Of a stretch of 64,000 bases of DNA, positions 8,872-17,281 are shown piece after piece. Numbering within the stretch: position 1 is the stretch's first letter; the number at the start of each line of letters is the position of its first letter. The notes beneath the pieces were generated by a model that was not told the origin of the DNA, searched no databases, and worked only from the letters and a program-made list of their open reading frames with translations. The translations under genes were made by a program, and so were the position numbers. The DNA lies in contig NZ_ARQM01000010.1 in assembly GCF_000385135.1 (NCBI RefSeq), forward strand, positions 682,001-746,000, given 5' to 3'. Origin of the DNA: Promicromonospora sukumoe 327MFSha3.1. Its GTDB lineage: Bacteria; Actinomycetota; Actinomycetes; Actinomycetales; Cellulomonadaceae.

Positions 8872-9255
8872 ATGGTGCAGATCAAGGTGTACGGGAACCG
8901 GTCGGTGTGGGGCGGGCGGCGCACGGAGGTCTCCGACGCGCTGCACGAGGCGCTCGTGCGCACCTGGCAGCTCCCGGCGGAGAAGCGGTTCCACCGCTTC
9001 CTCCTGCTGGACGACGGCGACCTGGTCGCCCCGCGCTCGGACGCCTACCTGGTCGTCGAGATCGTCTGCTTCACCGGCCGCGGCCGCGAGGCGAAGCGGG
9101 CGCTGATCGCCGCGCTGTACGACGACGTCGCACCGCGCCTCGGGCTGCCCGCGGACGACCTGGAGGTCGTGATCCTGGAGAGCCCGCGCGAGAACTGGGG
9201 GATTCGCGGGGTGTCGGGCGACGAGCTGGCGCTGAGCTATCGCGTGGACGTCTGA
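8872..9255 (+). CDS. Tautomerase family protein (Tautomerase_2-like)
   Basis: 127-residue protein resembling the Tautomerase_2 family: QIKVYGNRS at the N-terminus, LPAEKRFHRFLLLD, YLVVEIVCFTGRGREAKRALI and a C-terminal VILESPRENWGIRG all follow the family pattern. Classical tautomerases use an N-terminal proline after Met removal; here residue 2 is Val, so the standard Pro1 chemistry may be absent, as in many members of this subfamily. It is a single-gene unit with rnpB starting 42 bp downstream. Function in the cell unknown. Confidence 0.75.
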   Translation: MVQIKVYGNRSVWGGRRTEVSDALHEALVRTWQLPAEKRFHRFLLLDDGDLVAPRSDAYLVVEIVCFTGRGREAKRALIAALYDDVAPRLGLPADDLEVVILESPRENWGIRGVSGDELALSYRVDV

Positions 9256-9296
9256 ACCGGCGGGCGGTGCGGAGAGATGACGGTACTCTTCTGCTT

Positions 9297-9702
9297 GCGG
9301 ACGAGTCGGTCGGGCGGTCGCGTCGGGCACCCTCGGGTGCCCGCCGAGGAACGTCCGGGCTCCACAGGGCAAGGTGGTGGTTAACAGCCACCCGGGGTGA
9401 CCCGCGGGACAGTGCCACAGAAAACAGACCGCCCTCGGTCCTCGGACCGGGGGTAAGGGTGAAACGGTGGTGTAAGAGACCACCAGCGCCACCGGTGACG
9501 GCGGCGGCTAGGTAAACCCCACCTGGAGCAAGGTCAGACAGACGGTGTTCGAGGGCTGCTCGCCCGATTCTCTTCTGGAGAAACACCGTCGGGTAGACCG
9601 CTCGAGCCCTGCGGCAACGCAGGGCCTAGATGGATGACCGTCGCCCGCGCGGGGGTAACCCCGCGCGGGAACAGAACCCGGCGTACAGACCGGCTCGTCC
9701 GC
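9297..9702 (+). ncRNA. rnpB: RNase P RNA component (type A)
   Basis: The catalytic RNA of RNase P, which matures tRNA 5' ends. Its ends pair to form helix P1: GCGGACGAGTCGGTC at 9297-9311 and GACCGGCTCGTCCGC at 9688-9702. Conserved core elements are present: GAGGAACGTCCGGGCTCC near 9347, AGGGTGAAACGG near 9456, GGTAAACCCC near 9511 and ACAGAACCCGGCGTACAG near 9671. The length of 406 nt fits actinobacterial RNase P RNA. A -10-like TACTCT at 9284-9289 is 7 bp upstream and TTTT follows the 3' end. The last 29-30 bases serve as an integration target (copies at 14408 and 19184). Confidence 0.95.
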
Positions 9703-9703
9703 T
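9674..9703 (+). other. Attachment-site core in the rnpB 3' end (att copy 1)
   Basis: The 30 bases from GAACCCGGCG to CTCGTCCGCT recur at 14408-14437 (29 of 30 identical) and 19184-19213 (28 of 30). This is the junction where the tandem modules begin; the insertion restores the P1 strand, leaving rnpB intact. Confidence 0.75.
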
Positions 9704-9768
9704 TTTAGAGCCCTGACCTGCACCAGCATTGTCGCTGGCCCCGCCGGCCTTTCGTCGACGAGGAGTCG

Positions 9769-11856
9769 CTACCTCGCGCCGCCAAGGCTGATCCGGCGCC
9801 GCAGGGCCTGGGCTAGTGGTGCTTCCCACACGTCGGTGCCCTCCGCCGGATCGGGACCGTCGTGCGGAAGCCGGGCCATCGTCTGCTTGGTGACGCGGAT
9901 AGCCTCCCGGTCGCGCCGGGCGATGCGCCGGGCCAGGCGCTTGGCCTCGTTCCACACGTTCTCGGTCGGGACGACGGATTGCACGAGCCCGCCCTCCAGC
10001 GCCTCCTGGGCGTTGATGGCATCGCCGAGCAGCAGCATCGCGCGGGTCCAGCCGGAACCGATCTCGGCGACCAGGCGGTCCAGCACCTCGCTCGGACCCA
10101 CCGGGATCCTGACGACCGTCTCGGGCGCGCGGAACCGTGCGTCCTCGGCGGCCACGCGCAGGTCGCTCGCGACCGCCAGCCCGAGCCCTGTTCCGGCGAC
10201 GTTGCCGTGCAGCGCCGCGACTGTCACCGCCGGGCAGGTGCGCCAGGCGCGCAGCACCTCGTCGCTGAGCTCGACGAGGTTCCGGTAGCCGTCGGGGTCG
10301 TTGGTGGCGAGCCGGCCGAGCTCGTCCAGGTCGCCGCCTATGCAGAAGTGGCGCCCTTCGGCGCGCAGCACGACGGCGGCGACGTCGTCGGGCAGCGTCT
10401 TGAGCACGTCGCCCAGGGCGGTCAGCGTCGCTCGGTCGAGCCGGTTGTCGCCGTCGGGCCGCGTGAGGGTCACCACCAGCACGGCGTCCTCGCGGTTGAC
10501 CACGACGGGTCCGGCGGCCGACGCGCTCTCACCAGCGGCCACCGCCGCACCAGCACCCGCGGTCGCGGCTGGACGGGGTCGCCGCCGTACCGGCACCGAA
10601 CGTGTTCCGCGGAAGGCGAGGGTCTCGTCGTAGCCCACTGGCCCGGCGAACTCGAGATCGAACCGCTGCAGCACCTCGGGGAACAGTGTCGTCGCTTCCA
10701 GACGGGCCAGCGGCGCGCCCAGGCAGTAGTGCATGCCCACGCCGAAGGCGAGGTTGCGGCGGGGCGGGCGCGAGAGGTTCAGGTCGTGCGGCGAGTCGTA
10801 GGCGTCGGGGTCGTGGTTGGCCGCGGCGACCACGGCGTGCACGATCTGCCCGGCTGACACCGGGATGCCGCCCGGCAGCTCCGTGTCCTGTGCCGCGTAC
10901 CGGGTCATGAGCTGTACGGGCGATACGAAACGGACCAGTTCCTCGACGGCGCCGTGCACGGCTTCCGGGTGCTCGAGCATCCACGTGGCCTGGTCGGGCC
11001 GGCGCAGGAGCTGCACCACGCCGTCGGACAGCAGGGACGTCGTCGTCTCGAGGCCCGCCTCGATCATGACGTTGAGCTGGGAGCCGGCCACCGCGCGCAC
11101 CGCGGGGTCGGTCTCTGTGTCGAGCCACTCTCCCAGCGGGGAGTCCTCCGCGAGCCGGGGTCTGGGCTGGGCTACGAGCTGTTCCCAGTACGCGTTCCAC
11201 AGCTTGCCCGCGCGGTCGGCTTGCGCCATCCGCGCCTTGCTCGGCGCGAGGTCGTGCACGTTCGAGAGCATGCGGCTCATCTCGCACAGCAGCGGGATGT
11301 CCTCGCGCGGCAGCCCGAGAACGATGCAGAGCACCGCCATGGGCAGCCGGTCGCCGACCAGGGCCCCGAAGTCCGCCTCGCCGTCGGCGCGCAGCACCGC
11401 ATCGAACCGGTCGAGGTACTCGTGGACGGTCTGGACGATCTGCGGTGTGAGGTCAGCGACCGACTGCGGCGAGACGAACGAGCCAAGGCTGCGGCGCAGC
11501 CCGGCGTGCCCGGGCGGGTTGGTGCCGAGCGCGGAGTCGTGCAGGAACTTCAGGCCCGGGTGCCGCACCCACGTCGGCTGGCGCGCGGTGCGCCAGGCGG
11601 CGTCCACGGTGCGCCAGCCGGATCCGCTGAGCACCTCGTGGCTCGCGCCGTGCGAGGTGACCATCCAGGCTCCCCACGGCATGCGGACCGCCGGGCCCAT
11701 GGCCCGCAGCTCGTCGTAGACGGCGTGGGGGTCGGCGCGCCCTTCGGGCGAGCTCAGGTGCCGGATCAGCTTGGTCACGCGGCGGCGGGCATCGCGGTCC
11801 GAACTGGCTGCGACGGCGTCTGTCGTCTTCCGGGATCTACCGCTGTGGTCAGGCAC
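9769..11856 (-). CDS. Cytochrome P450 - crotonase (enoyl-CoA hydratase/isomerase) fusion protein
   Basis: 695-residue protein joining two enzymes. Residues about 20-430 are a bacterial cytochrome P450: I-helix EAGLETTT (about 266-273), ExxR in EELVRF (about 306-309) and heme-ligand Cys378 in FGVGMHYCLGAPLAR. An Ala-rich linker follows, then a crotonase domain from about 450 with the oxyanion-hole segment HFCIGGDL and HGNVAGTGLGLAVASDLRVA. The usual GAGGTQ-type segment is replaced by PVGPSEVLDRL, so hydratase activity is uncertain. GTG at 11856 is chosen because AAGGAG lies 6 bp upstream; an ATG at 11886 is in frame but lacks such a site. Redox partners are not encoded nearby. First gene of the rnpB-inserted module. 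Confidence 0.88.
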   Translation of the reverse strand: MPDHSGRSRKTTDAVAASSDRDARRRVTKLIRHLSSPEGRADPHAVYDELRAMGPAVRMPWGAWMVTSHGASHEVLSGSGWRTVDAAWRTARQPTWVRHPGLKFLHDSALGTNPPGHAGLRRSLGSFVSPQSVADLTPQIVQTVHEYLDRFDAVLRADGEADFGALVGDRLPMAVLCIVLGLPREDIPLLCEMSRMLSNVHDLAPSKARMAQADRAGKLWNAYWEQLVAQPRPRLAEDSPLGEWLDTETDPAVRAVAGSQLNVMIEAGLETTTSLLSDGVVQLLRRPDQATWMLEHPEAVHGAVEELVRFVSPVQLMTRYAAQDTELPGGIPVSAGQIVHAVVAAANHDPDAYDSPHDLNLSRPPRRNLAFGVGMHYCLGAPLARLEATTLFPEVLQRFDLEFAGPVGYDETLAFRGTRSVPVRRRPRPAATAGAGAAVAAGESASAAGPVVVNREDAVLVVTLTRPDGDNRLDRATLTALGDVLKTLPDDVAAVVLRAEGRHFCIGGDLDELGRLATNDPDGYRNLVELSDEVLRAWRTCPAVTVAALHGNVAGTGLGLAVASDLRVAAEDARFRAPETVVRIPVGPSEVLDRLVAEIGSGWTRAMLLLGDAINAQEALEGGLVQSVVPTENVWNEAKRLARRIARRDREAIRVTKQTMARLPHDGPDPAEGTDVWEAPLAQALRRRISLGGAR

Positions 11857-12145
11857 TGGGGGCTCCTTATTCAGCCAAGACACCATCTCGTCTGCCGACG
11901 GACAACGTTAAACATAACGTGCATACCGGGCAGAACGTTCGGCTCTTGAGGGTCGCCGTGTGACCATTGCGTAAAAAAATGACTATGAGGCGGCCATGTG
12001 ACGGTGTGGGTAGTCTTGTGCGCCGTTGGCGCAACCTGGCAGCCTCGGCAACCGCCTGCCAGGTCGACCCCGGTGCCGAAGACCCTCGCCATCACGGCCT
12101 GAGTCCCCCAGCCGCTGGTGCTCGTCCCGAGCATCGGTAGATCGA
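11857..12145. other. Intergenic region upstream of the P450 fusion
   Basis: Holds the P450-fusion promoter region with a palindrome at 11905-11920 and an A-run at about 11972, then sequence without recognisable coding homology up to the GH9 relic. Base composition is lower in GC than in the backbone. Confidence 0.5.
11905..11920. promoter_or_regulatory. Palindrome ACGTTA-AACA-TAACGT, candidate operator
   Basis: Perfect 6-bp arms with a 4-base spacer, 49 bp upstream of the GTG start of the P450-crotonase gene. Position and symmetry suggest a repressor site; the regulator is unknown. Confidence 0.45.
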
Positions 12146-12253
12146 GTCGCCGACATCCTCGACGAGGCACGCCGGAACCTCGAGTTCATGCTCAAGATGC
12201 AGGTCCCCGACGGCGAACCCTGCGCGGGCATGGCGCACGAAGACCTGCGTTAA
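12146..12253 (+). pseudogene. Relic of a GH9 endoglucanase
   Basis: An open frame encodes [19 protein letters not shown] followed by [16 protein letters not shown] and a stop. This matches the segment of family 9 cellulases where DEARWELEFLLKMQVP and G(M)VHHK-like sequence precede the catalytic domain. Only about 36 residues survive: no signal peptide, no catalytic Asp pair, no start codon at the right distance. It is a decayed fragment caught between the two P450 genes. Confidence 0.55.
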
Positions 12254-12296
12254 CGGCAAGGCGCACGTCGATGCCGTCTGACGCTCCAGGGGCAGG

Positions 12297-13529
12297 TCAG
12301 ACGCGGGCAGGCGTGCGGGCGGCCTGGCGCTCGGGAGTGAACGTCACCGGCAGCGTGGACGGGTAGCGCGACCACGGCGATGGCGCCCACTTCACCACCG
12401 GGTCGGTGAGCCTCAGGTCGAGCCGCTCCATGAGGCTCTCCACCGCGATCTTGACCACGAGCCGCCCTGGGCGCTTGGCGGGGCACGCGTGCGGCCCGAC
12501 GCCGAAGGACAGGTGCGACCGGTTGCCCGCCTCGAAGAGGTCGTCACTGGTGCGTACCCGCGGGTCGTTGTTCGCGGCGGCCACGCCCATCACTATCGCG
12601 TCACCGGCGCGGATCTGGGCGGTGCCGAGGGTGCAGTCGGTCACGGCGTACCGGGCGGGCAGGTTCGCCACGGGCGGCTCGCTCCACAGCGTCTCGTCCA
12701 TCGCGTCGTCCAGGCCGCGGCGCACGCCGGTGACGCGGCCGGTGTACCGGGGGTCGGTGAGCATGCGGCGAAGTGTGGCCGCGATCCAGGTCACGAGCAT
12801 CTCGTTGGCCGCGCAGATCGCGATCACCATGGAGTGCACGATCTCGGTGTCGTCCTCGAAATTCGGGTGCTCGATGAAGCTGGTGGTCAGGTTCGGGCCT
12901 GGCTCCGCCCGGGTCGCGATGACGTGGTCCATCACGATCTGGTCCATCCGGACCAGGGCTGACACGGGATCGCCGCCGTGCCCGAAGATCTCGCTCGCGC
13001 AGTGCAACAGGTCGACCCCCTGCCGCTCGTCGAAGCCGAACATGCCCGACACCGCCAGGAACGACACCGCCGCCGCATACTCGCCCATCAGGTCCGCACT
13101 GCCCTTGGCGGCGAACGAGTCGATGAGCCGGGCGCACACGACGCGCACGAGCGCTGCCGTCCGGACCTCGTCCATGTCGGCGAACGCCTCGTCCACCGGG
13201 AGCCGCAGCCGCCGGTGCTCCGCGCCGTCCGAGAAGTACAGGTTCCGCCGTCCGGTCGGGGACAGGATGGCGTGCAGGGTCGACTGCGGTGGTAGCTGCT
13301 CTCTCCAGTGCCGTGGGTTCCGGGCGAAGACGCTCTCGGTGCGCATCACCTCCATGACCTCGGCGTGCCCCAGCACGAGCCAGCCCGGTACGCCTGGCTC
13401 CAGGTCCACGGGGGCCACCGGCCCCCACTGGTCCTGCAGCTTGCGCAGTGCCGCAGTCATGTCCTCTGCACCGGTCAGGTCCACCAGCGCGACCCGGCCC
13501 CCGCTCCGCTGCGGTTCGAGGTCAGGCAT
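12297..13529 (-). CDS. Cytochrome P450, CYP157-like, lacking the ExxR arginine
   Basis: About 410-residue P450. The heme-binding loop FGVGPHACPAKRPGRLV contains the Cys ligand, but two usual motifs are altered. The I-helix reads CAANEMLVTWIAA without the acid-alcohol pair, and the K-helix reads DETLW where ExxR is expected, so the arginine is replaced by tryptophan. This combination is known for the CYP157 family of streptomycetes, whose genes usually lie in conservons (cvnABCD) beside a second P450. Here a second P450 is present but no cvn genes are. ATG 13529 has GGAGG nearby; ATG 13553 is an in-frame alternative. Substrate unknown. Confidence 0.85.
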   Translation of the reverse strand: MPDLEPQRSGGRVALVDLTGAEDMTAALRKLQDQWGPVAPVDLEPGVPGWLVLGHAEVMEVMRTESVFARNPRHWREQLPPQSTLHAILSPTGRRNLYFSDGAEHRRLRLPVDEAFADMDEVRTAALVRVVCARLIDSFAAKGSADLMGEYAAAVSFLAVSGMFGFDERQGVDLLHCASEIFGHGGDPVSALVRMDQIVMDHVIATRAEPGPNLTTSFIEHPNFEDDTEIVHSMVIAICAANEMLVTWIAATLRRMLTDPRYTGRVTGVRRGLDDAMDETLWSEPPVANLPARYAVTDCTLGTAQIRAGDAIVMGVAAANNDPRVRTSDDLFEAGNRSHLSFGVGPHACPAKRPGRLVVKIAVESLMERLDLRLTDPVVKWAPSPWSRYPSTLPVTFTPERQAARTPARV

Positions 13530-13778
13530 GCCCCTCCACCCCTCGACATTCATCTCAATTATCCATCGAAATCGGGGGCGACCTGCGTAGACGCCCGATC
13601 AGGCGTTTCTATCACGGGCGGCAGAGAACACGAAACACGCGGCGTTCTTCCCCACGGCGGCCAGGTCCGGGCTCATCGCCGTCGCGAACACCAGCGCCCG
13701 GAACGCCCCTCGCGAGACCCACGCTCTGTTCATGACCGCTTGTGGTGACCTGCTGTCCGCTCCGGTAGAACGATCGCT

Positions 13779-14180
13779 ATGAGCTGGGTGGCGAACGTCA
13801 TGATCTCGGTCGACCTGGACGACACCGAGAACGCGGAGGCGCTGAGCGAGTGGCTACGGACAGAAGCCCCCCGCCGGTCGGGTCCTGAGCGTGGCGGAGT
13901 GGGGTACCTGAGACTGCTCACAAGCACGGAGGACAACCAATGGGGCGGGTGGAAGGCACCCGAGTGCGAGGTGTGGGCAGGAGCCTTGAACCATGCTGAC
14001 CTCGATGCTGTCCGGCAGCGCTTCTTCGAGATGCCGTGGCGCGAGCCGAACGCGGTGCAACTGTTCGTGATGGACCAGGAAGAGGACTTCTTCCGGCTGT
14101 GGATGATCCGCGGTGACGAGCTTCGGCAGTTCGCGCCCCTCGTGCCGAGCGAGGACGACGAGGTCTTCTATCGGGAGTGA
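13779..14180 (+). CDS. Conserved hypothetical protein (orphan, possibly immunity-type)
   Basis: 133-residue soluble acidic protein starting MSWVANVMISVDLDDTENAE. Recognisable blocks are NQWGGWKAPECEVWAGALNH and QLFVMDQEEDFFRLWMIRGD. No signal peptide, membrane segment or known catalytic motif is visible. Similar proteins are, from memory, scattered in streptomycetes without assigned function. It stands alone at the right end of module 1. Small, acidic, Trp-rich proteins of this kind are frequently immunity proteins, but nothing here proves it. Confidence 0.7.
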   Translation: MSWVANVMISVDLDDTENAEALSEWLRTEAPRRSGPERGGVGYLRLLTSTEDNQWGGWKAPECEVWAGALNHADLDAVRQRFFEMPWREPNAVQLFVMDQEEDFFRLWMIRGDELRQFAPLVPSEDDEVFYRE

Positions 14181-14338
14181 AGAGGCAAGCACAAGGCCGT
14201 TCACACTCGGACGGCGGCGAGCCTGCACGTGGTCCGACAGAAGGGCCGCTCGGTACACATCGGGTACACATGACCGCCGGCTGAGGCCATCCGACGCCAC
14301 CTCCACCAACGCGCCCCGGACCCGGCAGAACAGCGAAT
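14181..14338. other. Right-end non-coding stretch of module 1
   Basis: No credible gene. It contains the direct repeat GGTACACATC / GGTACACATG at about 14252-14275, shortly before the 98-bp repeat, and otherwise no recognisable element. Confidence 0.45.
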
Positions 14339-14436
14339 TTCCAACGATCTCGCGGTGCCCAACCCACTTGTCGGACACCGCGAGACATACCAGCACACCA
14401 TCCGGGAGAACCCGGCGTGCAGACCGGCTCGTCCGC
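14339..14436. repeat. 98-bp repeat, copy B, ending in the rnpB attachment core
   Basis: Differs from copy C (19115-19212) at only three positions. The first part has an inverted repeat, TCTCGCGGTG at 14348-14357 and CACCGCGAGA at 14376-14385. The last 30 bases (14408-14437) duplicate the rnpB 3' end with one change (A to G). Interpreted as a module right end fused to an att site. Confidence 0.8.
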
Positions 14437-14507
14437 TCCCAGAGTTGGTGGCTCGGGCGCCGCGCGGTGGGACGGGGATGTACGCTCGCGGCCAGCGACG
14501 GCAGGAC

Positions 14508-15548
14508 CTAGTCAAGGTCGTGCTCAGCAGGTCCAATTGCGGGTTTAGCACCTCCTGGAGGGTTCGCGTTGCGACCGGCTGCCCGCAGTCGGAGCCAAAG
14601 GCCAGTGCCAATAGATGCCGCTAGGCATAAGATCCCGATGACCACATACCCAGTGACGGGAAGTGCGTCGACGCTGCCCGTAACAGGGTCGGGGGATGCG
14701 AGAATTTGGTATTCATCGTGCATGGCTAGGTCCCGAGCCATCGCGGCTGCGATCGCCACGCTCGTTGCCGCTGTGCAGCTGATCGTGATGCGCAAGGGTC
14801 GCGACGTGAACACCGCCGGTAGGACCACCAACGGCGTCAGTGCATCGTAGGGAAGAAGGACAGGGATGGCGCTCGTGGCCAGACAGATTGCCGCCGGGTA
14901 GCGCTTTCGAAAGAGCACCGCCCAAGGCGCGATGAACGTGAGCAGGAGGGCGGGCCACGTAATCAGGTTGGGCTCAAGGACATCGGTGGATTCGAGGCCT
15001 GGGGGCCGGCCGGACATATCAAGAAAGGTCACCGCAACAATCGAGCTGAACCAACAGGCCGCCACCAGAAATAAACTGCGGACCAGATCCCATTTCGTCG
15101 GGATGAGACGCTTGAGCGGTTCTGGGAACCATCTGAACGCTCCCGTAACCTCCGAGGGGGAGCGAGTCGTGGTTTGGGGGTGGCGTTCGACCGCCTGGCG
15201 GTGCGGCAGCCCCGAGTCGACGGTGCTCGGTCCTTGGTTGATCTCGACCGACCTGGCATCGTTGAATGCGTCGCGGTCAACTGTCGCCTCGGTAGTCGAG
15301 GCGGGTTCCGGGGCGCGGTCGAGATCTTCCCGTGACGCGTGTTTGGCGTTCGTGAGTGCTTGGGCCGTGATGGCCGCACAAACGGCGGCGATGAATGAAA
15401 CGCCTGCCGCAATCCAAAATTGGTTGCTGAGAATCATGCTTCCGCCAGCGCGCGTGACCTGGTTGGCCGTGACGGTCGCAAAGGTGCCCGATAGCGCGGT
15501 CACGGCCGCGCTCACGCCGATCAGCAACCAGCGAGCCCACTGCTTCAT
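14508..15548 (-). CDS. Multi-pass membrane protein resembling a sensor kinase input domain without kinase
   Basis: 346-residue protein. Two N-terminal membrane segments (WLLIGVSAAVTALSGTFATV and FWIAAGVSFIAAVCAAITA) are followed by a polar stretch of about 80 residues. Then come about five more hydrophobic segments including WPALLLTFIAPWAVLFRKRY and AAICLATSAIPVLLPYDAL. The second half resembles the membrane input module of actinobacterial histidine kinases, in which an RRxP-type motif separates the helices, but no HisKA or HATPase domain follows; the C-terminus is a short charged tail. ATG 15548 is preceded by an in-frame TTG. Lower GC than the backbone genes, consistent with acquisition. 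Function unknown. Confidence 0.6.
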   Translation of the reverse strand: MKQWARWLLIGVSAAVTALSGTFATVTANQVTRAGGSMILSNQFWIAAGVSFIAAVCAAITAQALTNAKHASREDLDRAPEPASTTEATVDRDAFNDARSVEINQGPSTVDSGLPHRQAVERHPQTTTRSPSEVTGAFRWFPEPLKRLIPTKWDLVRSLFLVAACWFSSIVAVTFLDMSGRPPGLESTDVLEPNLITWPALLLTFIAPWAVLFRKRYPAAICLATSAIPVLLPYDALTPLVVLPAVFTSRPLRITISCTAATSVAIAAAMARDLAMHDEYQILASPDPVTGSVDALPVTGYVVIGILCLAASIGTGLWLRLRAAGRNANPPGGAKPAIGPAEHDLD

Positions 15549-15942
15549 CAATCATCCGAATCGACTCGAACGGTTTGGTGTCGCAATTGGTGATGATACC
15601 GCGAGCTACTTCCGATGTAGTAGTCCGAGCTGCCCCCAGTGAGGTCTAGCGGCCTCTGCGGGAGATGGGCATCGCAGGACGATCCGTCCAGACTGGGGCT
15701 AATGGCGCTTCGCGAAGCGCCCAACGGGGCATCATCTCGTACAAACTGCCATTCGCAGGGTGATTCTTTTAGCGGTGCCCGAAGCGGACGTCGATCGCAC
15801 CGGCGTGAGGGCCGAAACCTGCGGTAGATTTCATTGCTGGAATTATAATGCGGCGATCTGCTGGTCGACGGCACGGCGGCGATGCGTCTGTACCTCGACG
15901 ACGGGCAGTTGGCCGGCTCAACCTGCCCGTTACCGTTGCGCC
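15549..15942. other. Intergenic region with a perfect 18-bp palindrome
   Basis: 394 bp, relatively AT-rich. GGCGCTTCGCGAAGCGCC at 15704-15721 is a perfect palindrome that could end a transcript. The stretch upstream of the next gene reads RLYLDDGQLAG in another frame, possibly residual coding sequence, but no intact gene is supported. Confidence 0.5.
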
Positions 15943-16236
15943 ATGCGGTCCCGGAAGACGCCACAGGAGAAGAAACAGCTCAGCCTTGCCAGAGACCGCC
16001 GGAACAACTACGGCGAGAACGACAAGGCGTCCCGCAAGACGGTCCCCTTCCGCAAGGCCTCGGTGAACCGTGCGAACCGGCACGCGGACCGGCGAACCCT
16101 CACCGACGCGACCGGCGACAACGATGCCGAGGTCACCGAGTCAGCCGAACTGAGGCTTCGGGGTCGTCGCCGGAAGGTGTGGCGTAAGTGGCCGGACATG
16201 GCGCTCGGGGAGTACATCAATCAACGCAAAGCCTGA
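15943..16236 (+). CDS. Small basic conserved hypothetical protein
   Basis: 97 residues, strongly basic: MRSRKTPQEKKQLSLARDRR, then KASRKTVPFRKASVNRANRH, ending WRKWPDMALGEYINQRKA. Similar short Arg/Lys-rich proteins occur in actinobacterial accessory regions without assigned function. No membrane segment or known fold motif. The charge suggests nucleic-acid contact, but that is inference. Frame chosen over longer upstream extensions because those contain no conserved sequence. Confidence 0.6.
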   Translation: MRSRKTPQEKKQLSLARDRRNNYGENDKASRKTVPFRKASVNRANRHADRRTLTDATGDNDAEVTESAELRLRGRRRKVWRKWPDMALGEYINQRKA

Positions 16237-16486
16237 TGTGCCGGAGAGATGCGACGGGGGTGCACGTAGGGCGCGGGGCCCGCAGCGGGGTCCAGACTGC
16301 GCGGTGAAGCCGCGCCCTTGCAGAGGTCAATTCGGCAGCGGCGCTGCCAGGGCCAGGGCGACCTCGACGCCCTCGTCCTAGAACTGTCTGGACGTCCGGT
16401 CGAACGACGCTCTGCGTGGGAACCACTATGCACAACGTGTGGTGCTCCAGATCAAGCGCGAGGGCTCGGGCGCCGGGAGGTACCTC

Positions 16487-17281
16487 ATGGGCATGCTCGC
16501 CGAGCCATTCGAGGTAGTGGCCGACGCCGGTTGTCGTCCCGCCGCCGAACCGCTGCACGATTACGCAGCGCACGAGGGGAGTCTCCCCACAGCCACATTG
16601 TCCGAGCGCTACCCTCGGCGCGTGGAGACCGAGATCGCCCGGCTGGCGCGGGACTGGAACCCGAGAGCGATATCGGACATCTGGCACCCCGTGCGGACAG
16701 CCGGGCTCGGTGACCGCGACACGCTGGGCGCCCGGGTCCGAGCCGACCTCCAGGCGGAACCAGAACTGGTCGACTCCTGGGCTGCGTACTCGCAGGACAA
16801 GCGGTTCACGCCATCCTGGGCCTTGGAGGGGCGGCGTGTCACTTGGGTTTCGCCGTCGACAGGAACAGTCCGCGGACCCACGTGGATGTTCGATGACGAG
16901 GTCGAGGCATGTGCCGAGTTCATCCTGAGGGACGCATTGTGGTCGGTCGAGCGGCGGTTCGTGGACGTCGTGGCTGGGCCGCTGAACCGGTCGTGGTCCC
17001 TCATGGACGATGACCGCTTCCTGGCATTGCTCACGGTGACCGACAGCGACTTCCCTTGGTTGAACGCGACGCTCGCGCCCGCTCCAGCGTTCGAGAGTTG
17101 GCGTCCTGTATTCGACGACGAACGCCGGGCGCTCGACAAGATCGACGACGACCCGGAGGCGTGGGAAGCCGCCTACGACATCGTCGGCAATGCTCTAACC
17201 CTGCGTGACCCCGACGGGAACGACGTCGAGGCGTTCCTGCTCCACATCAACGGTGACGCAGCATGGTGGCGGTGGGCATGA
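16487..17281 (+). CDS. Hypothetical protein, first gene of a coupled pair
   Basis: 264-residue soluble protein with no family I can name. Notable segments are LARDWNPRAISDIWHPVRTA, WSLMDDDRFLALLTVTDSDF and a C-terminal EAFLLHINGDAAWWRWA. ATG 16487 is chosen because GGGAGG lies 6 bp upstream; the frame stays open further 5' (to 16439) and a GTG at 16622 would give a shorter protein, so the N-terminus is uncertain and may be a truncated remnant of a longer gene. Its stop overlaps the next start (ATGA), so both are translated together. Confidence 0.55.
   Translation: MGMLAEPFEVVADAGCRPAAEPLHDYAAHEGSLPTATLSERYPRRVETEIARLARDWNPRAISDIWHPVRTAGLGDRDTLGARVRADLQAEPELVDSWAAYSQDKRFTPSWALEGRRVTWVSPSTGTVRGPTWMFDDEVEACAEFILRDALWSVERRFVDVVAGPLNRSWSLMDDDRFLALLTVTDSDFPWLNATLAPAPAFESWRPVFDDERRALDKIDDDPEAWEAAYDIVGNALTLRDPDGNDVEAFLLHINGDAAWWRWA

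Noticed and set aside
9769-13529. Conservon (cvnABCD) associated with the two P450 genes.
   Set aside because: No sensor-kinase, roadblock, DUF742 or small GTPase gene is adjacent.
13554-13778. Possible small genes between the CYP157-like gene and the 133-residue gene.
   Set aside because: Frames are short, overlap each other and contain no recognisable motif or Shine-Dalgarno site.
16299-16315. Hairpin GCGCGG-TGAAG-CCGCGC after the 97-residue gene.
   Set aside because: Short arms and no T-run; kept out of the feature list as it is not distinguishable from chance in GC-rich DNA.
16217-16687. Minus-strand ORF of 156 residues opposite the start of the 16487 gene.
   Set aside because: Composition is shadow-like, and the plus-strand gene has a strong Shine-Dalgarno site and a coupled downstream partner.
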